DNA of 43,497 nucleotides from an uncultured Collinsella sp. (GTDB lineage: Bacteria > Actinomycetota > Coriobacteriia > Coriobacteriales > Coriobacteriaceae), in NCBI GenBank assembly GCA_900754525.1, contig CAAEDE010000012.1:1-43497 (forward strand). The letters are read 5' to 3'. The position numbers were made by a program, and so were the translations under genes. Positions 39,062 to 43,497 of this stretch are shown in pieces (position 1 is the first letter of the stretch; every line of letters starts with the position of its first letter). The notes under the pieces were generated by a model. It worked only from the letters and a program-made list of their open reading frames with translations, was not told the origin of the DNA and ran no database searches.

Positions 39062-40981
39062 CTACTCCAGCTCAAACGCTCCGGTATAGAGCTGATAGTA
39101 GTATCCGCGCTTGGCGATCAGCTCGTCGTGGTTGCCGCGCTCGATGATGCGGCCGTGGTCCAGACAGATAATCGCATCGGAGTTGCGCACGGTGGACAGG
39201 CGGTGCGCGATGACAAACGTCGTGCGGCCCTCCATGAGCTTGTCCATGCCCGCCTGCACGATGGCCTCGGTGCGGGTGTCAATGCTCGACGTGGCCTCGT
39301 CCAGAATCATCGCCGGCGGATCGGCGACGGCGGCGCGTGCGATCGAGATCAGCTGGCGCTGGCCCTGCGACAGCTGTGCGCCGTTGCCGGTGAGCATGGT
39401 GTCGTAGCCGTCGGGCAGGCGGGTGATAAAGTCGTCCGCGCCCGCGAGCTTGGCCGCCGCGATGCACTCCTCGTCGGTCGCATCCAGGTTGCCGTAGCGG
39501 ATGTTATCCATCACGGTGCCGGTGAACAGGTTCACGTCCTGCAGCACCACGCCCAGCGAGCGGCGCAGGTCGGCCTTGCGGATCTTGTTGACGTTGATGC
39601 CGTCGTAGCGGATCTTGCCGTCGGCGATGTCGTAGAAGCGGTTGATGAGGTTGGTGATGGTCGTCTTACCGGCACCGGTGGCGCCGACAAACGCGACCTT
39701 CTGGCCCGGCTTGGCAAACACGGACACGCCGTGCAGCACCTCGTGGTCGGGCGTGTAGCCAAAGTCGACGTTGTCCATGACCAGGTCGCCGCGCAGCGGC
39801 ACGTACTCGATCTCGCCGGTTGCGCGGTGCGGATGTTTCCACGCCCACATGCCGGTGTGGTGGTCGGCCTCCTCGAGTTGCCAGGTGTCGGGGTTCACCT
39901 GAGCGTTGACGAGCGTCACATAGCCTTCGTCGGCTTCGGGCTCCTCGTCGATGAGCTCAAAGATACGGTCGGCGCCGGCGAGGCCCATGACCACGGCGTT
40001 GATCTGCTGCGAGATCTGGCCGATCTGTCCGCAGAACTGCTTGGTCATGTTGAGGAACGGCACCACGACGGCGATGGACAGTGCCATGCCCGAGATGCTC
40101 AGGTTGGGCACGCCCAGCGCCAGGAAAATGCCGCCTGCCAGTGCGACCAGCACGTAGAGCAGGTTTCCCAGGTTCATAAGGATGGGCATGAGGATGTTGG
40201 CGTACATGTTGGCCTTCTGCGAGACCTCGAAGAGCTTTTCGTTGCGCTCGTCAAAATCGGCCTCGGCGGCAGACTCGTGGCAGAATGCCTTGACGACCTT
40301 CTGGCCGTTCATGACTTCCTCGATATGGCCCTCGACAACGCCGAGCTCGGTCTGCTGCGCAATAAAGAAGCGCGCGGAGTTGGAGCCGAGCAGCTTGGTC
40401 ATAAAGGTCATAAAGGCGACGCCTGCCACAATGACCAGGCACATCCAAACGCTGTAGTACAGCATGATAAAGAACACCGTGACGATGACGATGGTCGTCA
40501 TGAGCAGGTTGGGCAGCGACTGGCTGATCATCTGGCGCAGCGTGTCGATGTCGTTGGTGTAGTGGCTCATGATGTCGCCGCGCTGATGCGTGTCGAAGTA
40601 GCGAATCGGCAGGTCCTGCATGCGGTTGAACATCTTCTCGCGCAGCTTCTCGAGCGAGCCCTGCGTGACGATGGCCATGGCGCGGTTCCAGAAGAGCGAG
40701 GACAGGATGCCGACGCCGTAGATGCAGGCGAGGGTGGTCACGAGCTGTGCGATCTTGGGCTGTGCAGCTTCCCAATCGCCCGACTGCCACGATTCGCTAA
40801 TAATCTGCAGGGCGCTCTGAAGGAAGGTCGCGCCGATGGAGTTGATGATGGCGCAGAGCACCACGCCGACGACGACGAGGGGCAAAAGCACGGGGTAGAA
40901 GCCAAAGAGCGTCTTGATGAGGCGCGACATGGTGCCACCCTTGCGGTTGAGCGCGCGCTCGGCGGTCGTTGCCTTACTCAT
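39062..40981 (-). CDS. Heterodimeric ABC exporter 2, catalytic subunit
   Basis: The 639-residue half-transporter starts at the ATG at 40981, overlapping its partner's stop by eight bases (ATGAGTAA), with AAGGAGG upstream. The membrane domain is about 25-340. An insertion of about 50 residues (QVNPDTWQLEEADHHTGMW region) stands before the ATPase domain. Motifs: Walker A GATGAGKTT, catalytic Glu 562 in ILDEATSS, switch His 593 in AHRLST. The signature is LSQGQ instead of LSGGQ. It thus forms the full ATP site with the partner's signature. Last gene of the MarR operon; export of toxic compounds is the usual role. Confidence 0.91.
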   Translation of the reverse strand: MSKATTAERALNRKGGTMSRLIKTLFGFYPVLLPLVVVGVVLCAIINSIGATFLQSALQIISESWQSGDWEAAQPKIAQLVTTLACIYGVGILSSLFWNRAMAIVTQGSLEKLREKMFNRMQDLPIRYFDTHQRGDIMSHYTNDIDTLRQMISQSLPNLLMTTIVIVTVFFIMLYYSVWMCLVIVAGVAFMTFMTKLLGSNSARFFIAQQTELGVVEGHIEEVMNGQKVVKAFCHESAAEADFDERNEKLFEVSQKANMYANILMPILMNLGNLLYVLVALAGGIFLALGVPNLSISGMALSIAVVVPFLNMTKQFCGQIGQISQQINAVVMGLAGADRIFELIDEEPEADEGYVTLVNAQVNPDTWQLEEADHHTGMWAWKHPHRATGEIEYVPLRGDLVMDNVDFGYTPDHEVLHGVSVFAKPGQKVAFVGATGAGKTTITNLINRFYDIADGKIRYDGINVNKIRKADLRRSLGVVLQDVNLFTGTVMDNIRYGNLDATDEECIAAAKLAGADDFITRLPDGYDTMLTGNGAQLSQGQRQLISIARAAVADPPAMILDEATSSIDTRTEAIVQAGMDKLMEGRTTFVIAHRLSTVRNSDAIICLDHGRIIERGNHDELIAKRGYYYQLYTGAFELE

Positions 40982-42788
40982 GTGCCTCGCCTCCTTCCTG
41001 GGTCTGAGCTTGTGTTGCGGATGCCTCGGTGTCGGCTTCGACGGCCTCTTCGCCCTCGGCAGACATCTTGTTCTGCGAGGTAAAGGTCTCGCGGTAGATC
41101 TCGCTCGTCTTGAGCAGCTCATCGTGGTTGCCGATGTCCTTGATGCGGCCGCCCTCCATGACGATGATGCGATCGGCATCCTGCACGGAGCTAATGCGCT
41201 GGGCGATGATGAGCTTGGTCGTGTTGGGCAGATAACTTGCCAGGCCCTCGCGGATCTTGGCGTCGGTCTTGGTGTCGACGGCGCTCGTGGAGTCATCCAG
41301 GATCAAGATCTTGGGGCGACGCAGCAGGGCACGCGCGATGCACAGGCGCTGCTTCTGGCCGCCGGAAACGTTGGAGCCGCCCTGCTCAATCCAGGTGTCG
41401 TAGCCCTTGGGGAAGCCGTCGACAAACTCGTCGGCGCAGGCCAGATGTGCCGCCTCGCGGACTTCCTCGTCGGTGGCGTTCGGGTCGCCCCAGCGCAGGT
41501 TTTCGGCGATGGTGCCGCTAAACAGCACGTTTTTCTGCAGCACCATGGCTACCTGGTGGCGCAGTGCGTCCAGATCGTAGTCGCGTACGTCTATGCCGCC
41601 CACGCGCACGGTGCCTTCGGTGGCGTCGTACAGGCGGGCGATGAGGTTTACAAGCGTGGACTTGGCCGAGCCGGTGCCGCCGATGATGCCGATGGTCTCG
41701 CCGCTCTTAATGTGCAGGTCGATATCGTCGAGCGCCTGGCGCTTCGCATGCGCGGAATACTTAAAGCTCACGTGGTCAAAGTCGATGGAGCCATCGGCGA
41801 CCTCGAGCACGGGCTCGGCGGGATCGGCGATCGTGGGCTCGGCGGCCAGCACCTCGGTGATGCGGTGCGCCGATTCGTCGGCCATGGTCACCATGACAAA
41901 GATCATCGACAGCTGCATCAGACTCATGAGGATTTGGAAGCCATAGGTAAAGATCGAGGAGAGCTGGCCCACGTCGAACAGCGTGCCCTGGCTCGTGATG
42001 ATGAGCTTGGAGCCCAGGTAGATGATGACGACAAACGCGCCGTTGACGCAGATGTTCATCATGGGGTTGTTAAAGGCAAGCAGCTTCTCAGCACGGGTGA
42101 AGTCCATTTGGACGTCGCGTGCGGCGGTCGCGAACTTCTCCTTCTCAAAGTCTTCGCGCACATAGCTCTTGACCACGCGCATGCCGGTGACGTTTTCCTC
42201 GACGGACTCGTTAAGGGCGTCGTACTTGTGGAACACGCGCGAGAAGATGGGGCGCACCTTAAAGATGATAAAGAACAGCCCAAAGCCCAGCAGCGGAATG
42301 ATGACCAGGTAGACCATGGCGACGCTGCCGCCCATGATAAATGCCATGGTAAAGGCGAAGATCAATACCAGCGGCGCGCGCACGGCGATACGGATGATCA
42401 TCATAAAGGCCTGCTGCACGTTGTTGATATCGGTGGTCAGGCGTGTGACGAGCGAGGAGCTCGAGAACTCATCGATGTTGGCAAAGCTGAACGTCTGGAT
42501 CTTGTAGAACAGGTCGTGACGCAGGTTCTTAGCGAAGCCGCAACTCGCATGGCTGCAGGTGACGCCGGCAGCGGCGCCAAAAGCAAGCGACGTCAGCGCG
42601 ATGAGCACCAAAAAGCCCGCGGTGGGAAGCATCTCGGCTACGGTGGCGCCGTCTTTGATGGCATCGATCAGGTTGGCGGTGATAAATGGAATCAGCATCT
42701 CGCAGAGCACCTCGCCAAGCACCAGCAGCGGCGTGGCGATCGTGACCTTCTTGTAATCGCGGATGCTTCCCATGAGGGTTTTAATCAT
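40974..42788 (-). CDS. Heterodimeric ABC exporter 2, degenerate-site subunit
   Basis: The 604-residue half-transporter starts at an ATG overlapping the MarR stop by eight bases (ATGATTAA), with GGGAGG upstream. The membrane domain spans about 15-300. Motifs: Walker A GGTGSAKST (Ala for Gly), signature VSGGQKQRL, Walker B ILILDD with Asp 499 in place of Glu, and switch Gln 530 (AQR). These changes mark the non-hydrolysing site of an asymmetric exporter. The C-terminus is an acidic Ala/Glu-rich tail of about 25 residues. Its order in the operon, degenerate subunit first, is the same as at 6316-10038. Confidence 0.9.
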   Translation of the reverse strand: MIKTLMGSIRDYKKVTIATPLLVLGEVLCEMLIPFITANLIDAIKDGATVAEMLPTAGFLVLIALTSLAFGAAAGVTCSHASCGFAKNLRHDLFYKIQTFSFANIDEFSSSSLVTRLTTDINNVQQAFMMIIRIAVRAPLVLIFAFTMAFIMGGSVAMVYLVIIPLLGFGLFFIIFKVRPIFSRVFHKYDALNESVEENVTGMRVVKSYVREDFEKEKFATAARDVQMDFTRAEKLLAFNNPMMNICVNGAFVVIIYLGSKLIITSQGTLFDVGQLSSIFTYGFQILMSLMQLSMIFVMVTMADESAHRITEVLAAEPTIADPAEPVLEVADGSIDFDHVSFKYSAHAKRQALDDIDLHIKSGETIGIIGGTGSAKSTLVNLIARLYDATEGTVRVGGIDVRDYDLDALRHQVAMVLQKNVLFSGTIAENLRWGDPNATDEEVREAAHLACADEFVDGFPKGYDTWIEQGGSNVSGGQKQRLCIARALLRRPKILILDDSTSAVDTKTDAKIREGLASYLPNTTKLIIAQRISSVQDADRIIVMEGGRIKDIGNHDELLKTSEIYRETFTSQNKMSAEGEEAVEADTEASATQAQTQEGGEAHE

Positions 42789-43284
42789 CCAGTTCCTCCC
42801 AGGTTACGCGGATTTTTTCGAGCATCTCGGCGAGCTGTTCGCGCTCGTCGTGCGTAAGGGCGCTAAAGGCCTGTTCCCTAAAGCGAATGCGGGCGGCCTG
42901 CTCAACGCGGGCCTTTTCCCATCCCGCATCGGTCAGGCGGATGGTGAGCTGCCGACGGTCTTTGGGATTGCGACTGCGCTCGATAAGACCGCCCAGTTCG
43001 AGCTTGGACAGAATCTCGGAAAGGGACCCCGGCTTGAGGTCGAAGTGCATGCCGAGCTCCTGTTGGGACAGCTCGCCGGTCGGCTGCTTGGCGAGTAGGC
43101 AGACAATAGGCGCCTTGCCAGATATGCCGCCGCCGTGAAAATGCATGTAATGGCCGCAAAACCCCAGCCCATTGAGGATTCGCTTGGCGAGACGGTCTTT
43201 GTCGGACTGGGTCTCGGGCTCGTCTGCTGGCCGTGAGGGGTCGCCGCCGGGTTCATGCGGATAGGCGAGTGGTTCAACACACAT
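42781..43284 (-). CDS. MarR-family transcriptional regulator
   Basis: The 167-residue protein carries a winged helix-turn-helix: LSQQELGMHFDLKPGSLSEILSKLELGGLIERSRNPKDRRQLTIRLTDAG, with the wing DRRQ typical of MarR. An N-terminal extension of about 30 residues is hydrophilic; GFCGHYMHFHGG is His/Cys-rich and might bind a metal or ligand, which is speculative. The ribosome site AGGAG is twelve bases from the ATG, a long spacing. It is the first gene of the ABC exporter operon, overlapping it by eight bases, and probably represses it until a substrate binds. Confidence 0.9.
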   Translation of the reverse strand: MCVEPLAYPHEPGGDPSRPADEPETQSDKDRLAKRILNGLGFCGHYMHFHGGGISGKAPIVCLLAKQPTGELSQQELGMHFDLKPGSLSEILSKLELGGLIERSRNPKDRRQLTIRLTDAGWEKARVEQAARIRFREQAFSALTHDEREQLAEMLEKIRVTWEELDD

Positions 43285-43332
43285 ATCTAAGCTTCGCTCC
43301 TTTCTTTAGTTAGGTAGAGGAATTGTTTTGCG

Positions 43333-43368
43333 CCTAACTAATTTAGGAGCGTGAGAAATAAATGTCAA
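43333..43368 (-). promoter_or_regulatory. MarR operon promoter with overlapping palindromic operator
   Basis: On the minus strand, TTGACA (43368-43363) and TAAATT (43345-43340) are 17 bases apart. The palindrome CCTAACTAATTTAGG (43333-43347) covers the -10. A second half-site pair, TTAGTTAGG (43306-43314) with CCTAACTAA (43333-43341), lies downstream. This is the expected layout for MarR repression of its own operon. Confidence 0.75.
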
Positions 43369-43383
43369 GGTACCAAACTAGTG

Positions 43384-43411
43384 GTTACGCGGTTTTACCA
43401 AACCGCGTAAC
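43384..43411. repeat. Perfect 12-bp hairpin upstream of the MarR operon
   Basis: GTTACGCGGTTT, loop TACC and AAACCGCGTAAC pair fully. There is no T-run. It stands between the MarR promoter and the right edge; nothing is recognised from 43412 to 43459. Confidence 0.7.
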
Positions 43412-43459
43412 GGCTCGACGCTGCGCGGGCCGCATTTGGACAATCTGACGTTCAACTTC

Positions 43460-43489
43460 AAGGGCGCGACCAGAAGGTCAGCGCCCTTT
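43460..43489. terminator. Hairpin at the right edge
   Basis: AAGGGCGC-GACC, loop AGAA and GGTC-A-GCGCCCTTT form a strong stem with one bulge. It may end a gene entering from the right edge; T-runs are weak on both strands. Confidence 0.5.
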
Positions 43490-43497
43490 CGTTTCAC

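Noticed and set aside
39128..42857. Two open frames of about 650 codons on the plus strand
   Set aside because: They are antisense to the second ABC pair; the translations have no membrane or domain signal and no ribosome sites at their starts.
43412..43497. Possible start of another gene or RNA at the right edge
   Set aside because: Only hairpins are visible and no frame or RNA signature can be followed before the edge.

Overview
The window reads as a chromosomal segment of a high-GC, Gram-positive gut actinobacterium of the class Coriobacteriia, most like Collinsella. This rests on the GC-rich coding style, cell-wall proteins with sorting motifs ending in TGD (MPDTGD, LANTGD), and the mix of heterodimeric ABC exporters, a Kup potassium carrier and an LTA-synthase-like enzyme. 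The species is inferred; no rRNA or tRNA is present to confirm it.

Layout. 1-4499: 3' part of a giant pilin-like surface adhesin. 4545-4704: the SRP RNA gene (ffs) with promoter and terminator, followed by a perfect 33-bp palindrome. 5039-6106 (-): coiled-coil wall-anchored protein. 6316-10038: heterodimeric ABC exporter operon. 10067-11332 (-): DUF4143-type ATPase with a 23-bp repeat array upstream. 11679-12230: small flavodoxin. 12231-17557: a 4.1-kb surface-protein gene enclosed by two related 61-62-bp repeat arrays and, outside them, two oppositely oriented long hairpins sharing a core. 17558-19858 (-): LTA-synthase-like phosphotransferase. 20072-20944: nitroreductase. 21103-25842: kup, a small membrane protein, and a KdpD/KdpE-like two-component system. 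25937-28504 (-): RlmKL-type rRNA methyltransferase whose first half looks inactive. 28580-30305: Cof-type HAD phosphatase and transaldolase. 30687-32834 (-): Tex. 33244-36558 (-): SDR, MFS carrier and Gfo/Idh oxidoreductase, divergent from a LysR regulator (36792-37670). 37790-38881: GGDEF protein. 39062-43284 (-): MarR regulator and a second heterodimeric ABC exporter, with a consensus promoter overlapped by a palindromic operator.

How parts work together. Three wall-anchored proteins and the LTA-synthase-like enzyme build the cell surface. Both ABC pairs share one design: the first subunit has a degenerate ATP site (Walker B Asp-Asp, switch Gln) and the second has the catalytic Glu and His but a degenerate signature. 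The SDR/MFS/Gfo-Idh operon with its LysR regulator looks like an uptake-and-oxidation module for a small organic substrate.

The most distinctive signal is non-coding. Several intergenic palindromes share a core or loop but have different, still self-complementary arms. The clearest pair flanks the 4.1-kb surface-protein gene; its shared core differs only by one compensatory base-pair change and one small indel, which points to a selected fold. I find no CRISPR array, tRNA, rRNA or intact transposase.
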